Made by a program: the position numbers and the translations under genes. From NCBI RefSeq assembly GCF_000213175.1, contig NW_009799179.1, positions 7,954,059 through 8,018,058 of the forward strand: DNA of 64,000 bases, written 5' to 3'. Below, piece by piece: positions 22,153-34,413 of this stretch. The stretch comes from Neurospora tetrasperma FGSC 2508 (lineage: Eukaryota; Ascomycota; Sordariomycetes; Sordariales; Sordariaceae). Numbering within the stretch: the stretch's first letter is position 1; each line of letters begins with the position of its first letter. The notes below the pieces were generated by a model. It did no database searches and was not told the DNA's origin. It saw only the letters and a list, made by a program, of their open reading frames with translations.

Positions 22153-23217
22153 TCAAGCAACAATGACAACGTCCATACCGACACCATTAAGCAGTGCAGT
22201 AGCCACCATGTCGTTCGTAGGTACCACGATATCCTCTTCATTATCCAAATCAGACCAGCCTCTCTCGGGTCCCCACAGAATCTGCTTCCCATGCGACAGC
22301 GCTGTATTGATCAGCCCGCGCATCATGGCGCCCTTCTTCCGGACGCTGCTCCACGCGTCAAAGGTAACGTGTTCGACAAAGGGCATTTCGGTGAGCACGT
22401 CCGTCAGCAGACCACGAGAGAAGCCCTCGTAGAAGTCGTCGGCGCGACGGAAGCCATTAAAAATGCCGTCGCTGGGGTCGCACTCGACAAAAACGGTCAG
22501 CTTGCGCACGCTGGTGCACTCGTGCAATCCCAGGGCCGGGTTGACAACCCAGCCGCGCGGTGGCTTGTTCCAGCCGGGGCCGAGGCGCATCTCGAGACTG
22601 GTGATCCAGGAGCGCTGGCGGGCGCTCATACGGGCAAGCAGAGGCTTCTTGGTCTTGAAGTGTTTGCCCGGGTGGGTGGGGAAGATGCGGAAGGTGTGTG
22701 TGCTGTAGAAGAGGTAGCCGGCCTCGAGGCTGATGGTCCGACAGGTGCGCAAGAAGCCCAGCTTCTTGTGGATGCGCCTGTAATTGTCCGGGTCTAGGTC
22801 GAGGACGTAGTGGGTGTCGTCGAAGAAGTATTCGTAGATCTTAACTCGGAGTTCGGCCGGCAACTCTAGGAAGGGAAACGGCTTTTGTTTCCTTCTGGCT
22901 AGTCGGGAGAGAGGCTTTGGGGGGGCAGAAGCTTCACCAGTCACTTCGGCAGAGCCAGCCAAGGTTAATGCGCCCATGGCTTTGGTGACATCCTCATCGA
23001 CTTGTCCGTCAATCCCCACTTCAACCTCTCCGTCAACGTCCCCCTCGGCCTCGGAGGCATAAGTCGACGGGTAGGCAGAACTCAGCGGAGTATTGAGATT
23101 AGAAGGGATCGGGGTCGGGGGAGCATGAAGCGAGTTGTCCACGACGGTCGCGACGGTGCGGGACGTCCTCGTGGTGATTCTACGCCCCACTAGTTGTTGG
23201 GTGGCTTTGCGAGGCAT
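22153..23217 (-). CDS. fungal protein with F-box-like LPxELRxxIY motif, unknown function
   Basis: A single exon of 354 residues. Residues 1-95 are low-complexity with an acidic stretch. A basic LSRLARRKQKPFPFLELPAE leads into ELRVKIYEYFF at about 118-130; this LPxELRxxIYxY pattern is the F-box-like/2EXR-type start shared by many expanded families in filamentous ascomycetes. The following ~220 residues alternate helix and strand with RTCRTISLEAGYLFYSTHTFRI, again typical of those families. No enzymatic motif is seen. Function is unknown; if the segment is a real F-box, a role in SCF-type ubiquitin ligation would follow, but divergent members may not bind Skp1. Confidence 0.75.
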   Translation of the reverse strand: MPRKATQQLVGRRITTRTSRTVATVVDNSLHAPPTPIPSNLNTPLSSAYPSTYASEAEGDVDGEVEVGIDGQVDEDVTKAMGALTLAGSAEVTGEASAPPKPLSRLARRKQKPFPFLELPAELRVKIYEYFFDDTHYVLDLDPDNYRRIHKKLGFLRTCRTISLEAGYLFYSTHTFRIFPTHPGKHFKTKKPLLARMSARQRSWITSLEMRLGPGWNKPPRGWVVNPALGLHECTSVRKLTVFVECDPSDGIFNGFRRADDFYEGFSRGLLTDVLTEMPFVEHVTFDAWSSVRKKGAMMRGLINTALSHGKQILWGPERGWSDLDNEEDIVVPTNDMVATALLNGVGMDVVIVA

Positions 23218-25253
23218 TGTGGTGTAGATCGTCGTCTAACGACAGGGCAAGCGAAGAGAAGGTTGAGAGATACGGTAAGTAGAAGTAGTGGTGATTATGA
23301 TATCGCGATCCTGGCAAAACACGAATAAGCAGTCTGTAGGGCTGACTGGCGCCACTGTACTTTCGGAACGCGAAGTGGCAAATGTTGAATGTCAAGGGTT
23401 TGGGTAGGGTGAGAGATGAATGTGAGTGGATGTTGTAGGAGTCTGGAAGGATAAAATATCGGTCCTGAGATGGTTCAGTTTCTTCTGACTCTTGGCTTTA
23501 AGCTCGATGCGTCGATGATAGTAGTAGGTCTAGGCTGTGTGTGTGGTTGAGTACGCAGAACTCTGAGAGGGTGGTCCCATCGTGAGTACTGAATGCGCAA
23601 CGACTGGACCACCCTCTAGAATGCATTCGCGGAAGCCATGGTGGGCGGCGATAGTTGGGAGTTGGAATGGTAAGTGGCAGGGAGTTGTAGAGCGCGGACT
23701 GGACTTTTTTTTTTTTTTTTTTTTTTTGGATGATTGATAATGACGGTTCGGGTGGCGGAGAAGGAGTGGACTTTGCGTTTGTGCTTGGATCACCGCAGCC
23801 GTTCGAGCGTTGGATGAATGATGATATGTTCCAGAAGAAACAGAGAAGACGGGAGTGGGAAGGAGAGAAGATGGATGGGTGGAAGCAGAAGAGGGCAAGT
23901 GTTAAAGGATTCGTCAATTGTATCGATTCGGTTCCGTCTCGGCCCGCTAGAATGATGCAGAAACGAAACGAGCAAGAAGTGGTCACCTACCGAGAAGTGC
24001 AGGTGAGGGGAAGGAAGGCAATTGAATGGACGATGTTGAATGGTTGGATGTCCATCACAGCAAAACACGGCATCGCTCTATCGCTGAATGTGCAGACGAT
24101 TTGCTTTGACCGACGCATTACATAAGCTGTACTCGGATAGTAACAGGGTTAGGGTGAACATGAGAAATCATCACAAATGATCGCCAAGAAGAGGTATTGT
24201 ACTGTAACAGAATAACATCCACTTAGCATATGGTTCACCTGGGACTTTTGAGGTGATCAAGTCGTCAGTCAGGTCACCCAAGCTTTCCATCGTTTGGACA
24301 GCAACTGTGTGGTTAGGAGAAGAGTGAAGTGATCTGAATGGCTCAGAAGAGCTTATCGAAGAACCAGTCATACCTTTGAATGCCCGGTACTTGTTTATTT
24401 CGCAGCATCCCTTCATTTTTGAATAATACTTGCTCATTTCCCCGCAACAGTTACTGCTCGTCGAAAAGCATCTGTAGGCGCAATGCTAGTGGAAAAGTAC
24501 ATAGTGTCACTGTCGTCTGACGTTTTCAGTATGCAGTCCAATAAACGACACCTGTCAAATCATGCTTGAATCTTCCAACTGACATAGGATCTCGGGCACC
24601 TGTCGCAATAGATAGTTTTCTGAAGACGAGATGAAGACTTTCAACTTTTAAGCCATTGGAGTTGAGATGGTGAGTTGGGATTGAAGACTTCCTATGATTT
24701 TTATCCATCCATGCAACCAAAAGCTAAAAGATGACGACATGTCCCCCACTGTCTTTGACGCTTAACTCCGTATGTGGGGCCATTGGGGCCGGGAACAAGA
24801 ACTCTCAGAATTCGACGGTCTGTGCACGGCGGCCTTGGAAGATCCAGCAACCGACCCCTCCTTCATGTCTGATTGGACCAAAAGAAGCGCGCCAAGGCTG
24901 AAGTTCAACTAGCAGCGTTGTGACGGAAGGTTCAGGACTCAAGTTTTTTTTTTGGGCGGGCAGCCGGCCGGGCGAGAAGCTTGAGTTTGTGGAAAGTTTG
25001 GTTTTGGATATCATATCGCTATCGGGCCCAGCGGATACTGACTGACTGCAACTGACTACGACGCCCTGAATTTCCGTTATCCTACTGTTATCGTCACTTG
25101 TTTCCACCACCTAAGAGGCAGCAACCAGCTCCTCCCCCCTCCTGCAACCACCCGGGCATCCATCCACCTTCGGTTTCCATCACTAGAGGACACTCGACAC
25201 CACACAGCACTCCAAACAGCTGCTGCTCTTCGTGTGTCCAACCAATATCAGTC
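23218..25253. other. 2-kb intergenic region, no supported gene
   Basis: Upstream regions of the F-box-like gene (minus) and TIM50 (plus). It contains a T23 run at 23705..23727. The frames at 23498..23986, 23730..24125 and 24171..24437 have no domain. I looked for spliced genes and RNA genes and saw none. Confidence 0.4.
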
Positions 25254-25470
25254 ATGATGCTGTCCAGAGCTGCCGTGCGCTCCATTGCGGGCGCGCGTGT
25301 CGCAGCTCACGCGGCGTCGCCTCTCTTGTCGCAGCGCACTCTGCCCGCCGTCTGGACCCGTTCCATGGCCAAGGACAACAAGCCTCCCAAGTTCTCTAAG
25401 CCCGAGAGCACTCCCGCACAAAAGGCTACTCCCAAGGCCCCCGAGCCCGCCGAATCTGAGAAAGCTGAGC

Positions 25471-25502
<32 letters not shown>

Positions 25503-26952
25503 CAAACCCCAGCCGAATCCGAATCCGAACCCGAACCCGAAATCGACCTGTCCAAGCTCCCCGATCTAAGAGGTGGTATTCCCACCACCCTAGAGTATGA
25601 GATGGCCCAGAAGGAAGCCGGCAAGAAGCCCGTCGCCGGTGAGGAGGCAGAGACACAGGCCGAGGGCGCCGAGGGCCCTGAGGCCGCTACGTCAGGCAGC
25701 GGTGGTGGTGGCCGCAAGAAGGGCCAGCTCCCCGATTCTGCCTACGTTTCTTCTACCGAGAAGCGCCGCCAAAAGATGGCCAACTGGGCCTTCATTGCCT
25801 CTGGTCTCGCTTTGGTTGGTGGAACGATCTACTTGGGCAGGGAATGGGATGAGGAGGAGCTTGAGAAGCACCATGATATACCAAATGGCTGGGGTCTCGG
25901 CCTGTGGTGGAAGAGGGCCAAGGCCAGGATGACTGGAACCGTCAGCTACTACCAGGAACCTGCCTTCGAGAAGCTGCTACCCGACCCGGATCCGTCCTTC
26001 GAGCGCCCGTACACCCTCTGTATCAGTCTGGAAGATATGCTGGTGCATAGCGAGTGGACGCGCGACCACGGCTGGCGTCTCGCCAAGCGTCCCGGTGTCG
26101 ACTACTTCTTGCGCTACCTCAGCCAGTACTACGAGATTGTTCTCTTCACCAGCGTTCCCTTTGCCAACGCTGAGCCTATTGTCCGCAAGATGGACCCGTA
26201 CCGCTTCATCATGTGGCCCCTCTTCAGGGAGGCGACCAAGTACAAGGATGGCGAGATCGTCAAGGTAGGACCACCCAGAGCTGTCAAGATTGCACCGTCA
26301 CAGTAGCTAACCAACCATTGTCGCACAGGACCTTTCTTATCTCAACAGAGACTTGTCCAAGGTCATCATCATTGATACCGACCCCAAGCACGTGCGCGCC
26401 CAGCCCGAGAACGCCATCGTCCTCCCCAAGTGGAAGGGTGATCCCAAGGATACCGAGCTCGTGTCCCTCGTCCCCTTCCTCGAGTTCATCCACACCATGA
26501 ACTTCCCCGATGTTCGCAAGGTCCTCAAGTCCTTCGAGGGCCAGCACATCCCCACCGAGTTCGCCCGTAGAGAGGCCATTGCCCGCGCTGAGCACAACAA
26601 GCTCGTTGCCGCCAAGGCCAAGAAGGCTGGCCTCGGCTCACTTGGCGCCCGCTTCGGTATCAAGCCTAGCAAGCTGAACCCCATGGCCATGGAGGGCGAG
26701 GAGGATCCTTCTGAGGCTTTTGCTAAGGGCAAGATGATCCAGGATATTGCCCGTGAGCGCGGCATGCGCAACTACCTGGCCATGGAGGAGGAGATCAAGA
26801 AGAACGGCGAGATGTGGCTCAAGATGGAGCAGGAGGCGCAGGAGAAGGCCCAGAAAGAGATGATGAAGAACATGCAGAGTTCCGTCTTTGGCTGGTTCGG
26901 CGGTGCTCCCAGCGGCGAGCAGCAGTCCGGCGAGTCGGAGAAGAAGGCCTAA
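25254..26952 (+). CDS. tim50: mitochondrial import inner membrane translocase subunit Tim50
   Basis: Exons 25254..26264 and 26329..26952 encode 544 residues (543 if the second of two adjacent ATGs is used). The intron is phase 0 (GTAGGA...CACAG); reading through it stops within 20 codons. Layout: an Arg/Ala-rich presequence, a Pro/Glu-rich segment with about ten consecutive Gln, one membrane helix (WAFIASGLALVGGTIYLG, about 180-200), then an FCP1-like domain. Known role: Tim50 is the presequence receptor of the TIM23 complex, contacting Tom22 and keeping the Tim23 channel closed. As in other Tim50s the FCP1 catalytic motif is degenerate (SLEDMLVHSEW in place of DxDxT), so no phosphatase activity is expected. 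The C-terminal ~100 residues are a charged helix (AKGKMIQDIARERG onward) plus a short FGWFGG block. Confidence 0.95.
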
Positions 26953-28262
26953 TCGACCAAACGAATCCGCCCCCTCAGCTATCCGCGACAATATGTATCA
27001 ACACCTTGTGACCATTTTCTTGTACTTTTACCATGTCTTTGCTATTTCTTTTTTCCATTTTCCATTCTCTGTTCATGATTGGCGTCACTACAGGGATTTA
27101 CCGGACTTCTCTGCTCCGGTCATGGTATTCTTCCTTCACATGCGGAGCATTGGAATAGGCGTGGGTCACTTAGGAAAGAGAAGGTTTCATACATCTACAT
27201 AATCTGTCTGAGGGGTGTGGCTCTAGAGGTGCTGTAGAATGTCTCTCAACGGAAAAGTTATGACAATTCCAACACTTTTCAATATCACTTCAGGCAAACA
27301 TCCCTTCTCAGCAAGAAGTCTTGTCTGTTCGCCTCCCTGCATTCCATTCGTGATTCCAAGAGCACGTTACTGTGTGACCGCAAGTCGAGGGAACGTCTTA
27401 ATCGAAGAACACCCACTAGCTCACTCAGCTTCTCTCGGTATCACAGCCGCCTCGCGTTAAACGAGATATCTCTCCTCGTAGTATGAGCGAGCACAGTCCC
27501 ACCAGTCGCAACCGGTGCTTTATCAGAAGAAGTCAATGCTATCGAGCTTGGGTTGGCACAACTCAACATCTTATTGCATTGGATATCTCAGCGTCCAGTG
27601 TTGCGAGGACTGTGACATGTCATCCTGGACATATTCCGGATCGGGGGTAGGATAGCCGATACTGATTCGAGGAAATGTTACGCCTTCGAGCGAACCCCTC
27701 TTGACCACGCCGTCGGGTCAGAACTGTGAGGAGCACAGTCGAGATACTGGATCTTTGTGTTCAGGGTCACTAATCAATGTCTGGAGACCTTTTCTTTTCA
27801 CCGGGTATGTTGGCAAGTCCCTCTGATCACTGCTTCCAAATCTCACAAACCATGAAAATCCAGTAGGCAGATAGCCGTTGCACTGCTTGAGGTCATAGAT
27901 CTGGAGTTCTACCCAACTTGGAGGTTACTCTAGATAGCTACTACTGCTGTGCTTCGGTTCGAAGTTTCTTCACTGATCCGATAAACCACAACGGCTCGCC
28001 ACTTTGCACCCTTTCAGTAAGCAATCACTACAGTCTGTGCTTCTTCTAGAAGCGGACATGACAACTTCGATCATCTTGGTACACATGGTGTTTTGCCTAC
28101 CAAAAATGAGCGAGCAGCAAAGCATATAAACGACAACGGACTCCTCTCAGCAGTGTCGAAAGAATTCCAACCTCACTTGACATCCTCACCACTCCTCAAT
28201 CCTTTCAACACAACTTTCTGACACTTTCAACCAAGTCCACTGGCTAGTCCGCCGCCAACAAC
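26953..28262. other. intergenic, upstream of the Gln-rich gene
   Basis: 3' region of tim50 followed by the promoter of the secreted Gln-rich gene. The last ~130 bases, with an AGCATATAAACG TATA-like element near 28118..28130 and a CAACA-rich leader, look like a core promoter and 5' UTR. No gene-like frame elsewhere. Confidence 0.45.
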
Positions 28263-29790
28263 ATGCATATCCACTCCCTTCTTGCCCTGACCCTGGCGGT
28301 CACCACCTCGGCCTTGCCCTCCCTTCCAGGATGTCTCGTGACCGATGAGAACCACTCTCGCGCCTGCCATGAGGTCGGCCCCGTGCAGAGCAAGCTGGAG
28401 ATTGTCGACGGTCAGAAGCAGCAGAACCGCGGTGGTCTCCAGGGCCAGATCGAATATGTCGACCAGCAGATCGGCAAGGAGATCGAGTGTCCCGGTTGCG
28501 GCAAGAACATCGTCGGTGACCTTGTCCAGTCCAGATCCATCGGTCATAACAACATGGTTACTGGCCAGGGTGAGCAGCAGCTTGACATGATCAATGGAAA
28601 GACCCATGAGGAGTGGGTGGGTGTGGGTCAGCAGCAGCAGCAGGACAGCATGGTGAGTCTTCAGAAAATCTATTATGTCTATCACCGTCAATTCTGGGCA
28701 ATACACACTAACAAACAACTCTTCTACCACAATACAGCCCCATGGCCAGAAGTCCAACTTCAAGACTGGCCAGAACCAAAAGCGTAACCACCTCGGCCAG
28801 CACTTTGACGACCAGTCCAGCACCCACGGCCCCGTCATGTACACCGGCAAGACTCAGCAAGATGAGCTTCTTACCAAGGGCCAAGGCAAGACCCAAGAGC
28901 TCTACAATACCATGGGCCAGACCAACGGCCGCATCCAGGAGCGTGACATCACCCACAACTGGGCCAACCAACTCAACCAGGGCCAAAACCAAGAGCAGCA
29001 GGAGCAATTCAACAAGGGTGCCCAGCAGATCGAGGGTCTCTACACCACCGGCAACACCCACGGTATCATCCAGGACTTCAACAAGGGCGGCCAAAACCAG
29101 CAGCTCTACAACGGTCAGCAGATAGGTACTACTAACCAGCTGTACAAGACCGGTCAGAACGGTATCCTCCTGACCACCAACCCCAACCATCAGCAAGAGC
29201 AGTTCAACAAGGGTCAAGGCCAGGGCCAGCAGCTGTATAATGGTCAACAGACTCACCAGCAGCAGCAGCAGTGGAACAACGGCGGCGGTCCCAACGACAT
29301 CCTCATGACTACTACCCACCAGTTCTACCAGGGCCAACCCATCAACACCCAACAGCTCAACAACAAAGGCCAGGGAATCCAACAACTCCACAACGGCCAA
29401 CAAACCCAGCAGCTGAACAAGATCGGTGGTGAACAGACCCAGCAACTCAATAACGGCAACTGGAACCACCAAACCACCCAAGAGCTCTTCAAGACCACCA
29501 CCAACGGCATCATTCAAGCCCGTCACGAGACTGCTGGCGAGCATTTCGATGGTCATCAGGAGGAGCAGCAGTTGGCCGCCGGTAACAGCCAGAGCAAGCA
29601 GCAGCAAGAGGAAATCGAAATCGGCGGCGGCCAGCACAAGAACCAACAAGAAGCTGTAGTCTTGTCTCCCCAGCAAATGATGGACTTTGTTGCTGCTCAA
29701 TCCAAGCAGCAGCAGCAGCAGCAGCAGTGGGTTAGGGAGCAGGTGGTTACTGTGGATGGCAAGCAGCAGGAGGTTTGGACTTGTGTTTGA
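28263..29790 (+). CDS. secreted Gln/Asn-rich repeat protein, unknown function
   Basis: Exons 28263..28652 and 28738..29790 encode 480 residues; the intron is phase 0 (GTGAGT...ATACAG). A signal peptide (MHIHSLLALTLAVTTSALPS) precedes a ~110-residue domain with four cysteines including ECPGCGKNI. From about residue 130 the protein is built of degenerate repeats about 25-35 residues long, with cores like LYNGQQ, EQFNKG, QLYKTGQNG and TNGIIQ, separated by Gln runs. Asp, Glu and Lys are sparse, and Gln, Asn, Gly and Thr dominate, a composition shared with prion-like and some surface-associated proteins. One Cys near the C-terminus (VWTCV). I do not recognise a family. Because it is secreted, a wall or matrix role, or transglutaminase-type crosslinking, is possible but unproven. 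Confidence 0.8.
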
Positions 29791-30745
29791 GCACTGACTG
29801 ACTGACTAACCAGTCAGTTAGTTTTCCCAGCTGAGAAGGATGGGGAGGATGGATGAATGGATGGATGGGAAAGAATGGATTCAATCAGATGGATGATGGA
29901 TGAGATGATAACGATGTTTAGTTTACATGACGCTGATGCTGATGCTGATGCTGACGCTAGCTGTGACAGGTGGTAAAAAGCTACTTTTTGAGAAAGGGTA
30001 TAGTGTATTGATGTCTCAATGGGTTCAACGCCTTTCACTCGTTTGGTCGTTGAAGGAACTTTTCTATTCGAGGGCGATGTTTTATCTGTTTTGTTGTTTA
30101 CTAGTGCTTTGAGAGGATAACAATGGACTCGCTCGTTGAATTGTTGCTCTTCGGATAAAAGCAAAGTGAAGTAAGTGACTGTCATGCGGAAAACGAAACC
30201 GAGGTGCTGGCGAAATCTTGCCAGACTCTTCACTTGCCCTTTAGTCGGGTTTGACGCCATGGTCATTGGACGTCTCAATCCGAAGAAGTCTGCCGTGTTA
30301 TTGCCCATTGATGGAAGGAAGAAGGAATGTTCGAACCACCTTAGCGGAACCGATTTACCAACGGATACACATACAACCAGCAATCACCAAGTTTGGAAAG
30401 CCGAGCATCAAGTGCCGTTGTCTCATTCAGTCCTCTCATCAAAAAGTATCCCTTGCGTAACTTATTGAACTCCAGTTTCCATTCCATGCCGGTTGGTCGG
30501 TTGATCATTGACAACGTTACTGGTATATACATAAACATAGTGATACCCACAAAGTTGATGCTTTAAAATTTCCAAATTTCCTCCAGTTCTCTCATCCCCT
30601 CCTTTCTCCTTTCATCCAAAAAAAAAACGCTGACCTCCGGTATGTATACGAATCGAGTCGCGGGTATAGGTCACGTCACGCCAATCATCAGAATGCCATC
30701 ACCATTCCAATTCCATATCTTCTTTTTTTCTTCGAAAACCTCGTC
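29791..30745. other. intergenic between convergent genes
   Basis: Contains short simple repeats: GGATGGATGAATGGATGGATGG-type units at about 29846..29900 and a GATGCT array at 29932..29957. No gene-like frame was recognised. Confidence 0.5.
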
Positions 30746-32773
30746 TCATGGATCCGCACCTTCCGCCGTCATCCTAGCCGAAGTTCCTTTTATCCCTTCT
30801 CCTACTGGGGGACTGTGACTCTCCTTATCTCTTGCAGCTGTCGTGCTCCTGGTGCTCTCCGAGCGATCGATATTTGCAGTAACAGCACCGCTTCCATTGC
30901 CTTTCTCTTTCTCCACCTGTTCATTTACTTCGATGGTCCTCTCGGGCTTTTTCCCCTTTGTCGTTACCGAGGTTTCCTCGCCTGAGTCACTTTCCGTCGA
31001 TGTTCGGAAACTCTCTGATACTGACGTACGAGCTGTGCTACTCTCTCCTTGGAATGTTATGTTGATGTTCGGAGGGTTAGACACCGATTCCTCTGTGCTG
31101 GCCGCATTATTGTTGCTGCCCTCTCCTATCCTTATCTCCTCTTCCGGCTCGACGACAATGAGTGGCACTGAGTCGAGACGCAGACTTGGCAATCTGGTCG
31201 GTAGGTTCCCGGTTCCGACACCTCCTCCCCCTGAGATGCTCCTCTGGTGAGCAAGGGTTCTGCCTCCATCCGTGCGCGTAGAGAGCGATGTCTCTTCGGC
31301 TGATGGTGCTGGTGATGGACCGGGGTATTCCGGAGGGGGTTCGTTGTACGGAAGCGGCGTCAGGGTGGTGGGGCTATTCCTACCGGATACAGCGGCAGAG
31401 GCAACTGGGGAGCGGAAGGGAGTCAAGTCGTCCAAGCGAACGTCCTCGTAACCTGGTGGAGGCGGCATGTTGACGGCGCCCAGGTCAGCATCATCGGCAT
31501 CGATCATCTCAGGGCTGGATCCAGCGCGCGGGGTATTGGCAGCCGAGTTTGCCCTGGACCTGGATATCGATCGCCCGCGTTCGTGGCTGTTGCGCGTAAC
31601 AAGGCTGAACGTGCTGCTACCGCCCGCTCCAGTCAAGGGCGTAGCCACAGCCGACGAATCGAGGAACTGATCACCCAATCTGGAGGTGTCGATACTGAGC
31701 GAGCTCGAACCCCTCCGATGATGAGTGGCTGAAGTACTAGGCCTTACACCCTGCTGCGACGCCGCCATGCTCGCCGCATCGCTCAGCAACCCGACCCTTT
31801 CGCTTTCCGTGCTGTTAGCCCGGATGCGAGTGCCATCCGCCCTAGCGACACCCAAGTCCGCATACTGTACACTGCTCGTCGCGCGCGATCGCAACTCTCT
31901 GATGCGATTGTGTTCCTCACGAAGCACCTCCAGTTCCTCAGTATTCCGCGCCGTCTGAACCCGAGCCTGCTCTCTAATCTGGCGCAAAGCTGCAGTGTTA
32001 TGGGCTTGCCGAGCCTCTTGGCGCAGTCGTCGCCGCTCCTCCCGCTCTTGGTTCGCGCGCCGTCTTGCCACGCGAATCTGGTACAGTGCCTCCATTTCCT
32101 CGTCACGTAGATGCTCCTCATCCTCCGCAGTCGGCATCTCTACCACCACATCGATACCGTCGCGCTCGCCTTCCCTACCTAAAACTCGCTCGTTTTCGGC
32201 CGGAGCTGGCCGGTAGGCCGGGAGTGTCATGATGCTGCGGATCGACTGATTACGGTTTACCTCAGCTGTCGTTCCTCCTGTCGCTCCTGTTCTGCCGGCT
32301 GCGGCGGCAAGTCGAGCGTTCACCGCAGTGAGTGTTTCCTCCATGGCGTCCTGATTTGCTCGGTTGTGACTGTTGTACTCTTCGTCGATGCCAGCCTGAG
32401 CGTAGGCATGCTTGACAGGCGGGACCTTCCATTTGGTCCATAATCGCTTTAAGAAGGGCGTGGGTATGTATTTTGGGTTGGGATGTCTGGCGCGGACGGC
32501 GCGTAAGGTGAGAGTGATGGATAACATCAGAGCGATTACGGCAACGACAATGGCGACAATCTGCGACGGAAGCAAGTGTTAAGAGAGGAACACCATTTGA
32601 TGTGGAATAGAGAGGCCTACAATGCTAGTTTGAGTGGGCTTTTGGGAAGAGGGAGCATTCGGATCTGGGGCTATGTCGATGCGTGGCCATAAACTGACTG
32701 CCATCGAAACAGCATTGGGCTCCAGTGACGGTTGAGAAGCCCGGATCGGTATCCGTGATTGTGTTACAGGCAT
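30746..32773 (-). CDS. membrane-anchored coiled-coil protein with PPxY motifs
   Basis: Exons 32773..32621 and 32560..30746 give 655 residues; the intron is phase 0 (GTAGGC...CGCAG). The ATG sits in a good context (CAAAATGCC). Layout: a ~50-residue N-terminal segment, a strong transmembrane helix at about 52-73 (VAIVVAVIALMLSITLTL), a basic stop-transfer patch, a long Glu/Arg/Gln coiled coil at about 195-280, then a disordered Ser/Thr-rich tail. Two PPxY motifs lie in the tail, PPGY near residue 418 and PPEY near 458. Known: PPxY binds WW domains of Rsp5/Nedd4-type ubiquitin ligases, so an Rsp5 adaptor or substrate role is a reasonable inference. I do not recognise a named orthologue. Confidence 0.78.
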
Positions 32774-34405
32774 TTTGGCTGGTGGTGGATATGTATGATG
32801 GAATATATATATAACAGTTCGAAGAAGCGGCCGCGTCGACGATCAATGGGCTGAAATTATCCTCTGACTAGAAGGCCGATGTCTCTGCATTGCTCTTGGT
32901 CGTCGTCTGTCGATGGAACGCAAAGTCGTGAACCGGGAAGAGGCAACTCGGCAATCGTCACACAGCCCTCCGCAACTTGACAACGCCAATGAGAGTGTTG
33001 AGGCGCGGTTGGGGGCGTTACCGGTCTCCAAAGGTCGGAATACACCGTGATATACGCGGTGATCGGCCTTGTACAACCGTCCGACGGGAGTAATAATCTC
33101 TTAATGTCGGCGGCCGGTGCAGATATGCAGAGGTAGTGTAGTGTAGAGTGGTATGTGTATGTAAAGGTTGAGGCAGTAGTATTGATTGACACAGTCTGCT
33201 ATTCGCACTCACCAGGCGAAACAAACGTAGATACAATACCCATGGAGATATACGACTAAGCAGATGGGCGATGGAAACAGAGAAATCCGCCTTGGCGGCT
33301 AAACAAGTCGACCAAGATGAAGTTGAAAAGGTTCAATTAGTCAGTTGGAAGAGAGAACAAAGAGGAAATCGCTATCACGCTTCGCATTTTCCACCTAATC
33401 TTTCGGTAAGGCGGGCGGGCGGGCAAGCGTGCGACCTGGGAGGGCTGGGAAGTGGAAGCAAAAGAGAGACAGGGAAGGCCCTGAGTTGAGCCATTCAGAA
33501 GCCAAACAAATTGGCAGGGGCTGTCAACGTTCCATCCAAACAGCAGGCCCCCGCCCCACTGGGCAGTGCCGCCTCGTGTTGCCCCGTCAGTGTTGCGCAG
33601 TTGTTTACCATGCCCCTTGGGAATCCGGTACGGCGGTACTGCAAGAGCAACAACAGGGTGCAGGGCAACAACCGTGAATTACGTCTTTGGGTACCGGGAA
33701 AGGGACTTTTTTTTACCAGAATTCTACTTTATGACCTATGTGAGGCTTTTCGTTTTCCAAGTTTAGCTTTTCATGACTTTCCTGCCCCGAAGAATATCAC
33801 ATCCCAAGACCCGCACTAACAAACAGTCAAACTGTTACATAGGCGGTCTTGAACCCCACGGCATCAAAACAACGAATGGAACACCAAAGTCCCACAGTGG
33901 ATCGCTTTCCCATCCCAACCGAACGTCCTCTTTCATTCCTTTCAAGGACGGGAACTTTTACCTATTTTGACGACATCAACCACAGCACTCAACCATATGA
34001 AGACGATGTCCTGAAACTCTCACTGATTGTTTCGTGGCTAACATGGGCCCCTCGGTCTCTTGTCCATGTCCAAGCGCACTGCCATGGTCGGACCCTATTG
34101 TGGCTTTATCTGAGGCCGATCTCCAACTTACAACCAAGGCCGGTTCTCAAGGGAGTGGCTGAGTGGGACGTCTGACGGGATACCTACTCACTGCCACCGT
34201 CCTTTGAGATCACCACGACCACTCGGTCCAGGCTGTGCATACACTCGATCTTCTGTTCCTGCGCGGCTGTCCTTGGTCGACACTGATTTGGGCATGGTCA
34301 ATAGTCTATTTGTGTACACTATGTACAGTGCAAAGGGTCCAACAAAGGGAAGCTTGTGCAAAGTTAGAGAGGCACAAAGGATCTACGTAGATCCCATCTA
34401 GATCA
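32774..34405. other. intergenic, no supported gene
   Basis: Upstream of the PPxY gene and left of the second MITE. A CCGGC/GGCG-type stretch near 33410..33425 and small frames only. Nothing supported. Confidence 0.4.
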
Positions 34406-34413
34406 CCGCCATG

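Noticed and set aside
28708-29700. 330-codon Leu/Val-rich frame on the minus strand
   Set aside because: Reverse complement of CAA/CAG-rich coding sequence; hydrophobic composition is an artefact.
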